Notes: generated by a model from the letters alone, not told the origin. Positions 42,828 to 55,195 are shown, counted from the stretch's first letter. The stretch is DNA of 64,000 bases from Tigriopus japonicus (GCA_010645155.1 JAAGOF010000066.1:325570-389569), one strand, 5' to 3'. Program-made: numbers and translations.

Positions 42828-44595
42828 AGGTGCTATTTTCGTGCCAAACGACTGTAACCGCTTGTCCGCTTCTCCGCTTCTCTCTATCCACTTCTCCCTT
42901 TTCATAATTTCGTGCCACATTTTCGTTAACCGGAATAAGGATAATCAATCAAGAAAGTAGTTCCATTTCTTGAAACGAGGCATGATATCTATGAAAATTG
43001 TAAGAGCAAAGCTGCGTTTGACAGCAAAATCCTACGAAATTCAGATGAATGTCTTCCCAATCTAGGGGTTTATTCGAGATAACCAACAAATACCCGCAAC
43101 AAACTCGGAATTCAAATGGTCATTTTGACTAAATTAACGACAAGGAGGGCATGAACATATTTTTGGATCCTATTGACGCCCCTGGATCACGGTCATACAA
43201 GACATGGTCGGTTTGTCTACAATAAAATGCTTACGAGTGGACCCTATGATAAACAAAAACATTATACTTTTTGGAGCCATGCTTTTGATTGATAATTACT
43301 ACGATCAGATTCGATATGAACAAAGAAACAACTTGAGCAAATTTCACGGAACAATTATTGAATTATTTTGACAAACCTATTGTGAGTTGGCCAATCACTG
43401 CAATAGGGAAACAAGGGATTCTCCCTGTCCACTTATCCCTTTTCATATTTTCGTGCCACAATTTTCTTAATCCGGAATAAGGACAATCAATCAAGAAAGT
43501 AGTTCCATGTTTTGCAACGAGGCAAAATATCTATGAAAATTCTAACAACAAAGCTGCGTTTGACAGCAAAATCCTACGAAATTCAGTTGAATGTCTTCCT
43601 CAATCTAGGAGATTATTCGAGATAACCAACAAATAACAACGGCAAAATCAGAATTTAAATGGTCATTTTGACTTCATAAGCGACAAGAAGGACGTGAACA
43701 ATTCTTTGGATCCTATTGACGCCCCTAGATCACGGTCATAAAAGGTACGGTTGTTCAGGTTGTCACAAAGGGTGCCTGGCAGCATCGAGCTTTTAAGAAG
43801 AAGAAGACTTTCATCAACATTACAGAAACCGTTGCATAAACGGTATCTAATCTCAATCTTTAAACATATGAGTCAACTTCATCGGACAACTAAAGTGAGC
43901 AGGATAGGATTCCCGTGTCAAAAAATTTCAAGAGGGGCAAGAAATGATATTTTCTTTTAGAAAACTTCACATGCTCCATTTTTTTGTGTTTTCGCGCTCT
44001 TTTCAAAATCAGTAAATAAAACTCTTTTCAATCATGTTACTTTGTTTTTGTGTTGTTAGCTAGTATGTTGGTCGAAAAATTGGTTGTTGATGATAATTGT
44101 AGGATGGAATATCGTGGCTTTAAATTGGAGGTGTCAAAACTTGTTTTCGCCCATCCCGAAAGTCAGGTGAAGTGTTTAGCGCTAGATCCCTTCTACAAAA
44201 TTCGTACGGAAAATTGCAGAATTCTTTTAACAAACCATTTTCAGTTAGCCAATCACAGCAATAGGGAAACAAGGCTCAACGAATCAGGTTCGATAAGAAC
44301 AAGCATTTGCTTGTTCTTTTCGCAGGCGGATAAATGTACAAATTCTGGAACGCTCGCCGGCATAGGAGGGCACGAAAATAGCAAAGGGAAAAGCGAATAG
44401 GGACAAGCAACAAAACAGAGAAACGGGAAAAAGCACAAAAATATCGGGTGATAAGAAGTCAAGCTGATAAACGGACCAATTCTCGACCGCTTCACCGCAT
44501 GGACGGGCACGAAAATAGCAAAAGAAAAGCGGATAGAGACAAGCGGCTTGAATGAGAAGCGGATAATGGCGCGAAAATAGCTGCTATTGTGTTGT
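42828..44595. mobile_element. TIR-bounded repeat with GCGGATA/TATCCGC-type subterminal motifs
   Basis: The left end GGTGCTATTTTCGTGCC is mirrored near 44570-44586 as GGCGCGAAAATAGCTGC. Near both ends recur motifs around CGCTTCTC, GCGGATA and CACGAAAATAGC. Inside, 42893-43203 and 43433-43745 are diverged direct repeats of about 312 bp. The target duplication was not resolved. Confidence 0.5.
42893..43745 (+). repeat. Diverged direct repeat pair, about 312 bp each
   Basis: 42893-43203 and 43433-43745 share long stretches, for example GGATCCTATTGACGCCCCT and ATCCTACGAAATTCAG. They are separated by 230 bp. A further shared piece (CAATAGGGAAACAAGG) appears near 43403 and 44258. Confidence 0.75.
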
Positions 44596-45502
44596 TTTAC
44601 GTGAATTGGCAATCACAACGAAGTAGTGCGCGAAAACATGATTGAGCAAATTGAAAATCAGATTGAACTACATCAGTACGTTCCAGCAGCCAAAGAACTC
44701 CGTAGATTCGTCCAATCCGGACTCAAAACATTGACGAGAAAGCATAGCCACCAATCACGGGTCAGAGGCATCTAAGGTCCCTTTCAAAAATAAGGAAGGC
44801 AAGTATCTAAGGTGATCATTTTTATCATTTTAGGATCTCGCATTTGCTCCTAACATTTTATAAGTGAATTTATTCTTCCAACCTATCTTATCAAAACCTC
44901 AAAGATTGGGCAAAATTACATTAGCAAAGAGGAAAGATTGGAAGTAAGAGGCGTGCACAGAAGGGGGTTTATCACAGGTTCATTAGGAGCCACGGTTCGT
45001 GGGTGTGGCCCCACTCACGAATATCACAGTTCGGAATCTTGTAACGATGTTAAGCATTAAATTTGTCACGAGATATGAAAACCCATACCGGAGCGTTTTT
45101 TCACTTTTTGAGGTCATTCAAACTCAAATAACTCGGCAGCTGAGGAACATATTTTCAACTGATTTTAATTCAAGTGGTATCTAAATGTCTTCTAAATTTG
45201 TATTGACTAGGTTTTTGAAAATTAGTTGATGTCATTGGTTTTGAGGTATATACCTTTAATCTAGACCTGACATAGATAAAAGTAATAAATCAAAGTTGTT
45301 CCACTTGGATTCTTGGTTCTGAAACATATCTCAATGTGCTTAAGAATTTCTCTGCAAACTTGACATGAATTTTTCTGTACCGTGAATATTTAAGGTAAAT
45401 CAAGCATGTATGTGATTTTGTACTAAGTGCTTTCGGTTTCGATTTCAAATAAGCTCTCTTCCGGCTAGAAATTTCGCTTTCGGTTAAGGGCCCTTTCGGT
45501 TC
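44596..45502. other. Intergenic, no gene recognised
   Basis: A short open stretch at about 44633-44775 (MIEQIENQIELHQYVPAAKE...) looks protein-like but has no family match or splice support. The remainder is AT-rich. Confidence 0.35.
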
Positions 45503-45560
45503 ATCATTACTAGGGACCGGAAAAAAATTAGCAAAAAAGTGTCAAAATATCCAATATATA

Positions 45561-46841
45561 CAGCGTCTTGCAGATAAATCTGGACGAAGTTTAACTGCTT
45601 CCAGATCAATAAGTAGAGCAAGTAGAGAGTCAGTTAATGTTTTATTTGAAAGCCCAACTAATTAAGAATAAATTTGTTCAATATGCTGCCCCTACCTCTC
45701 AATCATCCTTTCAATCCTGTGCCGGAAGGACTTGCAGGCATTGACGACCTCTGCAGGATCTATGGCAGCCCACTTACAGCTGATAGAGGTCTTGAGGCCA
45801 TTGATGCTGTTGTGGCTGGTAGCACAGACCTCCCTCTCTAACTTTCCCTAGAAGCAGTAATCCAGAGGATTCATGTCAGGTGAATTAAGGGGGCTTGGTC
45901 TTGGGGTCCAAGAACTTGATTTTGTTGATATTGAGCTGATATTGATAATTCTGGGTGTTCTTGGCCTTGTGGGCTGGGGCTGAGTCTTGCTGGAAGATGA
46001 ACTTGGCACCATTGGCCTCCTGCACCATCCACAGAATCACCATGGTCTTCATCATCTCCCAGTACCTGTCTGTGCCCACCCTCTCTGGGGTTGAAGAAAG
46101 AGGGTGGCAACACGGACCCATTGCTCCCCAAGACGCCAAGGGTCATCACAAAGGCTGGAAATTTGCTGGTGAAGGCATGAGGGACCGTGGACCTGTTGCT
46201 AGCCACCCAGCTGTTGTTCTGGTCATTGTACGATCTGTCCAATGTCCAATTTGTCTCATCACTGAAAAAACGATTCTTCCCCCATGAGACTTCAGGTCGT
46301 TGTACAACATTGTCCCTTTCTCCACCCTCTTGTCCCTCATGTCATCAGGGAGGATATGGCAGGTGTAGAGCCTGTACAAATGCATCTTCAGGTCACTGTT
46401 GATGGCCCTGGAGATGTTGGACACACTCACATCTCTGTTTTTTGTCAGTGTTGACATTGAGGTCCCTGGAGAGGCCATATTCGATCTCAAGAGGGCAGCC
46501 ACAAACCTGGGTGTCCTCTTCTTGTCACTTGGAGGTGCGTGAGGCATCCTCTTGGCCACTCCCTCCTCTTTCCAGCACTTGAAGGCATCGTAGACGGTGC
46601 TCCTTGGGTATTTGAGTGCCTTCACAATGACTGCAAGCTTGTTACCTGCACGGGCCATTTCAATGATCACTGCTTTCCTTGTTTGCTCCATTGTTGTGTT
46701 GGGAACAATTGTGCTAAAAATGGTACTATTTGAAAGCTAACAAAGCAAGCTTTTATATGCTATATAAATGAATTCGCTGCTTGCTCTACTTATTGGTCTG
46801 GAAGCAGTTGAACTTTGTCCGGATTTATCTGCAAGACCCTG
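45561..46841 (-). mobile_element. Tc1/mariner element nested in the MITE, 1281 bp
   Basis: TA duplicates lie at 45559-45560 and 46842-46843. Inverted ends of about 60 bp (CAGCGTCTTGCAGATAAATC against CAGGGTCTTGCAGATAAATC) match with few differences. It carries a frameshifted transposase on the minus strand. Confidence 0.92.
45690..46691 (-). pseudogene. Tc1/mariner-type transposase with frameshifts
   Basis: The Met at 46691 opens an N-terminal helix-turn-helix (KLAVIVKALKYPRSTVYDAF). The first catalytic Asp region is reached about 46255 in one frame. The frame changes twice before FQQDSAPAHKAKNTQ (second Asp) near 45975. One extra T near 45884 precedes SPDMNPLDYCF. By eye 40 residues separate the second Asp from the Asp of NPLDY, longer than the 34 of classic mariner or 37 of maT. 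Not functional as it stands. Confidence 0.8.
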
Positions 46842-47003
46842 TATTTCATTCAAAAGCCCTAGATATTTGCTAAATATTTGAAAAAGTCGGATATTTCAGA
46901 AATGTTTATTGACAACGCTATTATTTGGTATTTTTGTATGTGTTTACCGATTTTCCAAATTTGTTTTTGATGAATTTGACGCATTTGGCTGTGTTTGAAT
47001 GTG

Positions 47004-47546
47004 CAGGGTTAAGCAGAATTAGTAAAACATGGATATTGTGAAATAACGCTTTACCAACAAGGTCAATAGGAAAGGATTGTTCTTAGAAGTTGGTTCGCAT
47101 ACAACATATTATAACATAATCGAATATTATTTGTCATGTACCCCTCTGAGCCAAACCACCGCCCTGAACGTCTTGATATCAATGTTACAACTTGCACGCA
47201 CCTATTCCTCCTCTTGGTTATCATCCCATGCTGCTTCAACTATAACCGAAAGTGGTCCTTGTCACCCTTCTTGGCCTTTTCAAGATCCAACCACAAGTAA
47301 TGGAGACAAATTTTAGTCTTTAGCCATCTTGCTCATGGATCAAGCCGTATTTCATGTAATCTTAAAGGTAGTGGCCTTGACCAACGTGGGAGTCCTCACC
47401 CTCTTTTTGCCACCTTGTCCAGGGTTCCATGACAATATTCCTGTATCCTGTTATGGTTTTTAACCTTTCATTTGAAATTGTGGCTCAAACCAAGGGTCTA
47501 AATCATGATTTTGAATCTAATGTTTCACTAATTCTGCCTAACCCTG
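47004..47546. mobile_element. Small TIR element, 543 bp
   Basis: Ends CAGGGTTAAGCAGAATTAGT and, inverted, CAGGGTTAGGCAGAATTAGT. TG on the left and TA on the right suggest a TA target with one change. Non-coding; the likely class is a Tc1/mariner or pogo derivative. Confidence 0.7.
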
Positions 47547-47953
47547 TATACGTATATTGACATGTAATTGATTTAAAAATGCAATTTTTAATTTGACTCA
47601 ATAGATGGCGCACTGTTTTTTTGTGTTTGACCGTAATTTTGGTTTTGAATGTCTTATCTCCAAAACAAATGCCATTTTGTAGAAATTTTTGTATTTTGGG
47701 TTCATTTTGGGTAAGCCTTCTTGAGCATTGTTCATTGATTTGTTTTTCTCAATATTGCCTGAAATATTTTTTCTGACTCAATTATTCGCGAAAATATTTA
47801 TTTTTTCCTTAGAACAGCCAAAATTTTTAAAAAATCTAGCAAAAACGTAGAAATATTTTTAAAATATTTTAAAAGAATTATTTCCGGGACCTAATCATTA
47901 TTTATTTGTAAATAAATTCGACCTGAAAGTTTATGTCACACATTCGTTATAAC

Positions 47954-49235
47954 TATAGACGGGTAGAAAGTGCAAAAAATCTTACCCTTTTAGTTAGCAA
48001 AAGTTGCAAAAAAATGTGCCCAAAGTGCAAAACAAAGTGCAGAAAAATGTTGAAAGTGCAAATAAATGTCAAAAAAGAGCAAATAAATGTCGAAAAAAGA
48101 GCAAATCAATGTCAAAAAAGAGCAAATCAATGTCAAAAAAGAGCAAATCAATGTCAAAAAGAGCAAATAACTTGCATTTGGACTGAAAACGGCATTCATG
48201 GAGTACCCACGGCTCCTAATTGAGCAGGAGAAGTCATTTACAAGTTCTAAAGACATTTGAGACTAATTTTGAGGTGAAGAGACAATGCCGCACAAGTAAT
48301 AGAGTTCTATTACTTAGGTCACTAGCAAAAAGGATGTCAAGTCATGAAAAATACTAATACTCTAGTCAACAATCTCCTGAATTTTTCATTCCTAAGGTTG
48401 GGTCATGGATGTACCTAAAATATTGTCGAAATATATTTAGCAATTGTTTTCTATGGCTTTACATCACTCCGTTTTCGTCCTTCAAGTTGTTCAAAAATAG
48501 ACATTGAAAATTGAACGGAAAAATACCCACGTGTGCCTAACAATTGCATCAAAGAAAATAGTCATAAATGTGTTTTAAGCATGTTTTAAGTGACATTACT
48601 TCAATATTTGGCCCATGGCCTAATTACCAGAATTCAATTTCAAGTGTGGCATTCATTGTCTCATCACATCAAAACTGTTCTCAAATACTTTTGGAACTTA
48701 AAAATAATATCTCCAAGTCAATTAAACAATGTGTACTGCTACATTGATGTATCCTTAGCTTGATGATTTTGAGTTTATAACGGCCGTTTTGAAAAATGGC
48801 GATCTTTGTAGGCAGCAAACCTAATTCTGCAATCTATATTGTTTGTAGATCCTTCCATTACCATAACATGAGTTTCTTTAGGTTTGCTATTTGTTGGTTG
48901 CATGCAATGAGATTCTTTTGTCTAATCTTTAGTTTAGTAAACAGGATGTTATAGTTAAAGCAAGATGGTGAATAAAGTGTGAGGTCTGCGTCTGAAATGC
49001 ACATATTTCTTCAAGGTGCTAAGAATGGTTGATTGAAAATGCAAGCTTTTTCGACTAGTTCAAAATTTGATCTTGAAACTAAAAATTCTTTCAAAAGCCA
49101 CTACATTTTCTTAACAATTTGTCAATTTTGGCCAAAAACGTAAATAAAAAGTGCAAATAAAGGTGAAAAGTGCAAAAGTGCAAAAAAATGGGTTTATGTT
49201 ACCAAAAATCTTTTTACACTATTTGCCCGTCCCTA
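47954..49235. mobile_element. Non-autonomous hAT element (AAGTGCAAA family), copy 2, 1282 bp
   Basis: Perfect 8-bp duplicates GTTATAAC (47946-47953, 49236-49243). Ends TATAGACGGGTAGAAAG and, inverted, TAGGGACGGGCAAATAG. It is the uninterrupted version of 14064-16253 and shows what the gap copy should contain. Confidence 0.88.
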
Positions 49236-49317
49236 GTTATAACACAAAAAGCCTTATTGTTGGAACACCATGTATCAATTCATGAATAAGCATTAGCTTT
49301 CAGTACGAATCAAGTCA

Positions 49318-52300
49318 ATGTCTGACGTGCAAGGGTTTTCTCAAGCCTTAAGGGCTCAGGGAATTGAGAAAATCGCCTGGAGTTCGCTAGCCCTTTTAGG
49401 TGTGATTTTGACCATTTATCACTCAATTGAAGTCATAAAATCGTATCTTCAACATCCATTTGTTACCAAGGTATTTGTAAACTATTTTAACCTATTAAAC
49501 AAAGTGAGTTTAAATGCTTGCGCTCAATCTGTTACAAAAACCTCCTGAAAAACGATTACGTTTTTGCTGACGTCAAACTCCTTTTCGTGGAAACATTAAC
49601 AGAGTGCAGGTGAGGAATTACAGGCAAAATTAGCTTTCTCATTGCCACAATATGCGGGAGATTATAAATAGTTTATTTTCCAAAAGACGGTAGAAACCAT
49701 TACAGTGTAAGTCAGTAAAGAAAAGGTTACCGTTGAATAACTTATTATTTTGGCCTTGGATTTTGCTCTGACGTCACGATTTGTATACTTTAAGACAGAG
49801 GTTGGCAACCCCTTTTGGTTCAAAGCCCACAAATTTGGTTACATGTTGTCAGGGGTCCCCCAAACAGACTTTGGTAGGTTCAGGTGCCTACAAATTAGCC
49901 ACCAACGTGCTTTGGGCCCACGAGCACAGTACCATGGATGTCTCGCAACCCACTTTTTTGGATCTTCCCCAAAGCTCCTGGGCCCACCAAAGGTCACCCT
50001 TAGGCCCACATATGGGCTGCAGCCCACCGGTTGCCGACCCCTGGTTTAAGACATTTTCTGTTTAACAGATTCTAATAAATGTACGGACTCCTACGCTAAG
50101 AAATTGGAAATTAATGAAACTTTGACTTTGAAAATTGCGTTTGAATATTCTGTTTCAACCTACTGTTTGAACCTTATTGGCCTCAAATTCACGTTGACGG
50201 ATGGGATTACAATGTCCCACTGGGGCCCATCGCGTAAACCAAAATTTCATTGTCGATCTGAAGTGGGGAAAGAAGCAAAATATGAATTCTAAATTGGGGC
50301 TTGAACACCAGAGGTCGACAACCGATGAACCCCAAGGTGGTTTTTGATGGGTCCGCAAGCTATTGAGGAAGTCCAAACCGGGTGCCACAAAGCCATCAAC
50401 ATTTAGAACAATAACAGTTATAAGCAAAGTAAGGTTTGATGTAACCCATCAACTTGAGCTCTTGTGATCGTCCAAGTGCGCAAGAATGACTTGACTTCCG
50501 ATAACTTCCAAAAAAATGTTCAGGTTTAATAAAACAATTTCCGGTAATGCGACGGAAAAATATTTTTGTTGACAAAACCTCACATTACAGCAAATTGGTC
50601 TTCCCCACAGGGCGGATATCCGGAAATTTTTGTTGGACGAGTTACAGCTATTGAAGAGCAAAGGTGGCACGTGAAAACTTGATAATTCCGAAGATTAGTA
50701 CCTAAGTTGTGCCCAAACAAACGAATTTCCTTTCATGCCAAAGTTGTGTTCGTTTTGAAATGTTGCAATTAAATAATGGGAAGTTTATGTGCTGAATCAT
50801 GCCTCTGGTCTGAGGGGTTATTTTTGACAGGGCCTAAACGATTGGGGCATTTTAAGGCGGAGCAAGTGACCATGACTTCAACTCGACAAACGAACTTGTT
50901 TGGGCACAACTCCTTGGAAAACGTCACAGCCAAAGGTCAGCTGGGGCCTGAAAATTGTCCAACAAAATGTTAGGCCTGTCTGCCCAGCGTGTTCTCTCTG
51001 GGAACTCTGTGGTCTGCCCCAATAATATTCTAAAATCATTTTTCTTTGGTTCACAAATTGGACTACAATCAACTTAATCCATGTTCATTCGAATATCGTG
51101 AAAGCTCTATTGCCTTCATGTTTCGTTTAACTTGGTAGATTACAGATGATTAGAGTGAGTAGAAAAATTTAATTAAATCGTAAATTTTCTTTAATTTTTT
51201 TGCCCCTTTTTGGTCCAATTTTAATTTTTTTGGCCCTTTTCGTGGGCCATTTTTGGTCATGTCAAGTCATAATTGGCGCAAAAAAACAGCTGCTAACACA
51301 TTTAGCCTCACCAATTTTAGCTCTTTTTCCTCATATTTTGGAAATTTGGCTATAAATTTGAGCATTTAGCTCTTTTGGCTCTTTTAGCTCCTTTTGAAAT
51401 ATTTGGCCAGTTTTTTAGCTACTTTTCTGAGAGTTTTAGGGATTTTTGGCTCCTTTTTACAATTTTCAAAGTTGCCAGATTTTCTACCTCAACAAAATGA
51501 GGCTTGTTTAAAACTGTTCATTCTTCTTAAAAATGCTGTACATAGCATTTTCAGGACAATCGACTCCAAACTATGGCTCTTCTTGCTGAGGCTAAAAATA
51601 GGAACTTTTGTCTAGTCTGGGTCTCCATTAACGTGCTGGTACCAACTTAAACCTTGACTTAGTTTACTCTTTGATTCTAACTACTCTACTATAACTGACA
51701 AAAAATTCATTTGATCTGGTTGAAATTTAGCTTGTGAGCTTTGAATTACGGGCCAAACAATGGGTTAAATTAGATTGTTCTCTGGTTGGTCCCGAAATGA
51801 AAAACGGCTTTTGCAAATAACCGAGGCATGAAGGTCTTTCATTATTGTTGCTCTATCTGTAGCATTCAAAAGGCCAACATCACTTCGCCGAACAACCTTT
51901 TTTCTTGGCCGTTTTTAAGACAGTAAGAAAAACTCTAAAAAGCAATTTTTCCATGTCTTAAAGACCCTGCCAATTACGTAAGGTCCAAAAATTTGATTAT
52001 GTTAGTGTTTTAGCCTTTTTAAATTTAGCTCTTTTTCCATAAAAAAATAGATAGTTCTTTTAGCTCCAAAATTTGCCCCTAAACTGAGGTACTGTATTTA
52101 GCTCTTTTTGATCTTAAACTGTTGAACACGCTGAACACATAATTAGCCAGAAATAACTAAATGTGCTGAGTTGTAGCTAAATTACAAAGAGTGATTACCA
52201 GAATGACGAAATGCAACTTTAAATTCAATATTACCATGATACAGTTTACGAAAAATTTTTTTTTAATTTTTTTGGCCTTTTTAGAGTAAATTGAATTTAA

Positions 52301-54043
52301 TTTTTTCGTGAAAATCAGTAAATTTTTCTACGCACTCTACAGATGATATTTAAAAAAATCAAGAGTTGCATTCCGAGAAGTACTCTTATTTCTAGTTTTC
52401 TTTGGAGACTCAAGATGACATAACGTTCCCGTTTGTGGCCCTTTCTTCTACCCGAATTGTGGATTGCGCAAAATTGGAGAAACAAATAGAAAATAAAACC
52501 CTTTTTACTCAAGAATTTGGCAGAACATTGTGCTGGATCTATTTTTTCTCCAAATGTCAATTCAATCGACTTGATTTGATTCAAAATTGCAATGAGACCC
52601 ATCTTGGAGGGGATCTAACTGGCTGGAGAGACTTGACCGATCCTTATGTTCCACGTGCATTGGCTGTTCTGAATAGAAGAAAAAAAGAAGAAATACTCAC
52701 CCATCCAACAAATTTTGTGGTTGGCAGCAAATGGGAAGGAGAAGATATTCCTGTTGATAGTGCTTTAACTTCGGCATCTGAAACCTTATTTGGCTCTGCA
52801 TATTACCAAGGATCTTTGAAATATGTTGTTAACTATGTTGAGAAGCTGAGAAGTATGAAATTTGGAAGAGGTAGTGGCCTAGAGGTTACTTTAAAAGTAC
52901 CTCAGGCTAATCCAGCCACTTACGGTGTCATAAATCAAATGGAGGGCTTTATTTTGGATTTTGTACCCCCACGATACATTTCAGGAGCCAAAAGGTAACC
53001 TGAAACATTCTCTCTTTGGGCAATTCATTTTAAGCATGCTTGCAAAAAATGCAAAATATGAAGACTATTTAATACATATTTACTGCTTAAGCAGGGACTT
53101 TGATTGATTTAAATCGTGATTCAAATCGTAATGAAATTTGCAGCATAATCAAAATGTAACCAAAAGCAAAAACTTGGGATTTTTTCAATGTACAAGTTTA
53201 ATTTTCATTTCAAAGAATGATCATAATTCAGTCTTTGGTTCTAGAATCTTCATTCAGCCTGGAACTTTTGCCTCAATTGGTTTGAAGCAAGTTCAACACA
53301 AAAAACTACCAGCCCCTTTTGCAAGCAACTGTATTCAATTCTGGAACGAAACTCACTTTGACCAAATGACCCAAAAGATAATGGATACGATCAATGAAAG
53401 GCTTTTAAAGTATCATCCCCAATCTTGTCAGGCCATATGTAGAATCAATAAGCTGGTAGACGTATGTGGTTGTGTGTGGAGCCAAATTGATCCAGCTAGA
53501 TTTTCTTCATTGTACCAGGTAAGGCGGTCCTTTGAAACATTTCAGATAAGACTATTTTGCAACCATTTTACCTCTGCCTTACAGAAGCCAATGTGTAAAG
53601 AGTTCTTATGGGCTGACTTGGGTTGCTTACTAAAACATGACATATCCGTGAAGGAAACTACCCGAGTTTGCAATTGCCAGGAAGCTTGTGATATGATCTC
53701 TTACGATGTGTCGTATTCAAGCTCTGAGTGGCCATCATTCGAGGTCTTCAAGAGTGAAGCTTTAGAAGTGGGAGTATCGTCGAACAATTATACAAAATCA
53801 ACAAATAGCGTTCATCAACTGATGGCGAAGAGGAAAATGTTAGGACAAGTTGCTCGAGTGAACATATTCTTTGAGTCTAATCAAAGAACAGTAATTGAGC
53901 AAAGTGCTAAATTCGAATCCTTCTGGTCATTTTTTATCACATGGAGTGGAGCCATGTCCATCTATTTAGGAGTCTCAGCTATGGCGATCATTGGCTTGAT
54001 TCTATCTTTGTGGCAGAATTTGCGAAACTTTTTTGAATGTTAA
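49318..54043 (+). CDS. DEG/ENaC sodium-channel subunit gene 2, four exons
   Basis: Plasma-membrane cation channel subunit of the ENaC/degenerin family, 494 aa in the model 49318-49470, 52396-52994, 53245-53518, 53585-54043 (phases 0, 2, 0). The N-terminus has QGIEKI (residues 14-19), where most members have HG, then TM1 (about 22-44), then YLQHPFVTK and DDITFPFVALSS after the first junction. The ectodomain is cysteine-containing (CQAICRINKLVDVCGCVW, then CNCQEACDMISYDVSYSS). TM2 near 455-485 carries GAMSIYLGVS with the G-x-S filter at 471-473; the usual GGxxGLFLG is altered. The last intron is only 66 bp and in frame, so it could be retained. AATAAA follows the stop at 54070. No stop or frameshift is seen. 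Confidence 0.9.
49796..50043. mobile_element. hAT MITE, 248 bp, in intron 1 of gene 2
   Basis: Ends CAGAGGTTGGCAACC and, inverted, CAGGGGTCGGCAACC, the widespread hAT terminus. Flanks CTTTAAGA (49788-49795) and GTTTAAGA (50044-50051), seven of eight. A related damaged end may lie at about 50312 (CAGAGGTCGACAACC). Confidence 0.85.
50589..50780 (+). repeat. Repeat X fragment
   Basis: The inverse of about 38300-38470, including CGAACACAACTTTGGCATGA in reverse. It lies in intron 1 of DEG/ENaC gene 2. Confidence 0.6.
51151..52339. mobile_element. Non-autonomous hAT element, 1189 bp (TTTAGCTC motifs), intron 1 of gene 2
   Basis: Perfect 8-bp duplicates CAGATGAT (51143-51150, 52340-52347). Ends TAGAGTGAGTAGAAAAATTT and, inverted, TAGAGTGCGTAGAAAAATTT. 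The interior is rich in TTTGGCCCTTTT and TTTAGCTCTTTT. It ends only about 50 bp before the exon 2 acceptor. Confidence 0.88.
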
Positions 54044-54069
54044 TTTTCAATGACTTCGTTGAAAAATGT

Positions 54070-54075
54070 AATAAA
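54070..54075 (+). terminator. Polyadenylation signal of DEG/ENaC gene 2
   Basis: AATAAA 27 bases after the stop codon, the only such hexamer in the immediate 3' flank. Confidence 0.55.
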
Positions 54076-54840
54076 TAACAACTGCGACTACGTTGCCAGA
54101 TAATGAAAATGTTTTTTATTATAGGTGCATGGCAATCACATTGCATATTTTGATGACTAGGCTAGTAAAAAGTTGATATCTTTTTTTGGCAAAAGTTGCA
54201 CTTAATTTGACAGAACTTGTAAAAACTTAGTTTCATGGTGTTTAGATGTCCCTTTTTAACATAAACCGTGAGAACTGGCAAATGATATGTCAAAGATGGC
54301 CAAAAATATTACGGTTTTGCAAAAAAAATATGTTTTAAGATGAATTTTGGTATGGATCATGCCTAAAATTCGTTTCCAATATTCAAGCTTTACATGCCAA
54401 TCTTGAAGGTATTTTACTAGTATTTCAACCAAAAACCATCTCCGATCCATTACCGATCTCTAATCAAGAGAACGCGGATTCCAAAGTTTTAACATAAAAC
54501 GTTAAAAAATCATTTTTGGGCCTTTTGCCCCGAAAAAAACTTTTTGGATGTTGGAACTAATTTTTAACTTCCTTTAAATGGTCCGTTTTTGACGGAACCG
54601 TAAATTTGAATATCCATCTGTTTGACATGTTTCTTTGTAATTAATTGTGACTGAACACACAACAAGGTGTACTCTCAATAGTTATGGAATATTTGAATTC
54701 GATAAATCTAGTCTTAACTTCATTTTAAATGAAATTACTTAAAATTTTGAGCTATTTTGATATACACTTCAAAACTAAAAATTTTCATTTTCTTTCGCGA
54801 CATCGAAGAGCTATAGGAAATCTTTGGGATTTTGTGTTTT
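54076..54840. other. Intergenic, nothing recognised
   Basis: AT-rich sequence downstream of DEG/ENaC gene 2 without repeats or frames that can be supported. Confidence 0.45.
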
Positions 54841-54841
54841 G

Positions 54842-55000
54842 ATTCGCCCATTGGGCCATGGGCCAATTGCATTCGACCATGTATGTAGTAATAGGACGAA
54901 TTGAATTAATCATATTCGCCCATGTTTGTAGTAATTGGGCGAATGAAAGCAATGGCATTCGCCCATGTGGTAATAATTAATTCCATTCGCCTAATAAGTC
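54842..55000. repeat. Degenerate tandem of ATTCGCCCATG...GGGCGAAT units
   Basis: Three to four units of about 45-55 bp, each beginning ATTCGCCCATG or ATTCGACCATG and partly closing with its inverse (GGGCGAAT), so every unit is itself a weak palindrome. Confidence 0.6.
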
Positions 55001-55011
55001 TCGCCTTTCTT

Positions 55012-55195
55012 GTCCCCAACCATTTTAAGACCTCTACTCTCCACTAGCATTTGGGTTTCTCGAGTTGGCTTTTGGAGAATAAACTCCTTAGAACATGTCA
55101 GTTGATGCATTTGAGATGTGACTACTTTAAACGACTAACAATTCGATCGGTCAAGTTTCGATGACTTTTGATGCCATCCATTTCCGTGGATTCTT
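55012..55195 (+). repeat. Repeat X fragment
   Basis: Matches the reverse complement of about 38040-38250 (AGACCTCTACTCTCCACT... to GATGACTTTTGATG). Confidence 0.65.

Larger units (their letters stand above)
45511..47893. mobile_element. GGCCCGGAAA-family hAT MITE holding two nested elements
   Basis: Outer ends TAGGGACCGGAAAAA and, inverted, TAGGTCCCGGAAATAA, flanked by ATCATTAC and ATCATTAT (seven of eight). The interior matches the MITE at 39.3-39.6 kb in reverse. It is interrupted by a mariner-like element (45561-46841) and a 543-bp element (47004-47546). Confidence 0.75.
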
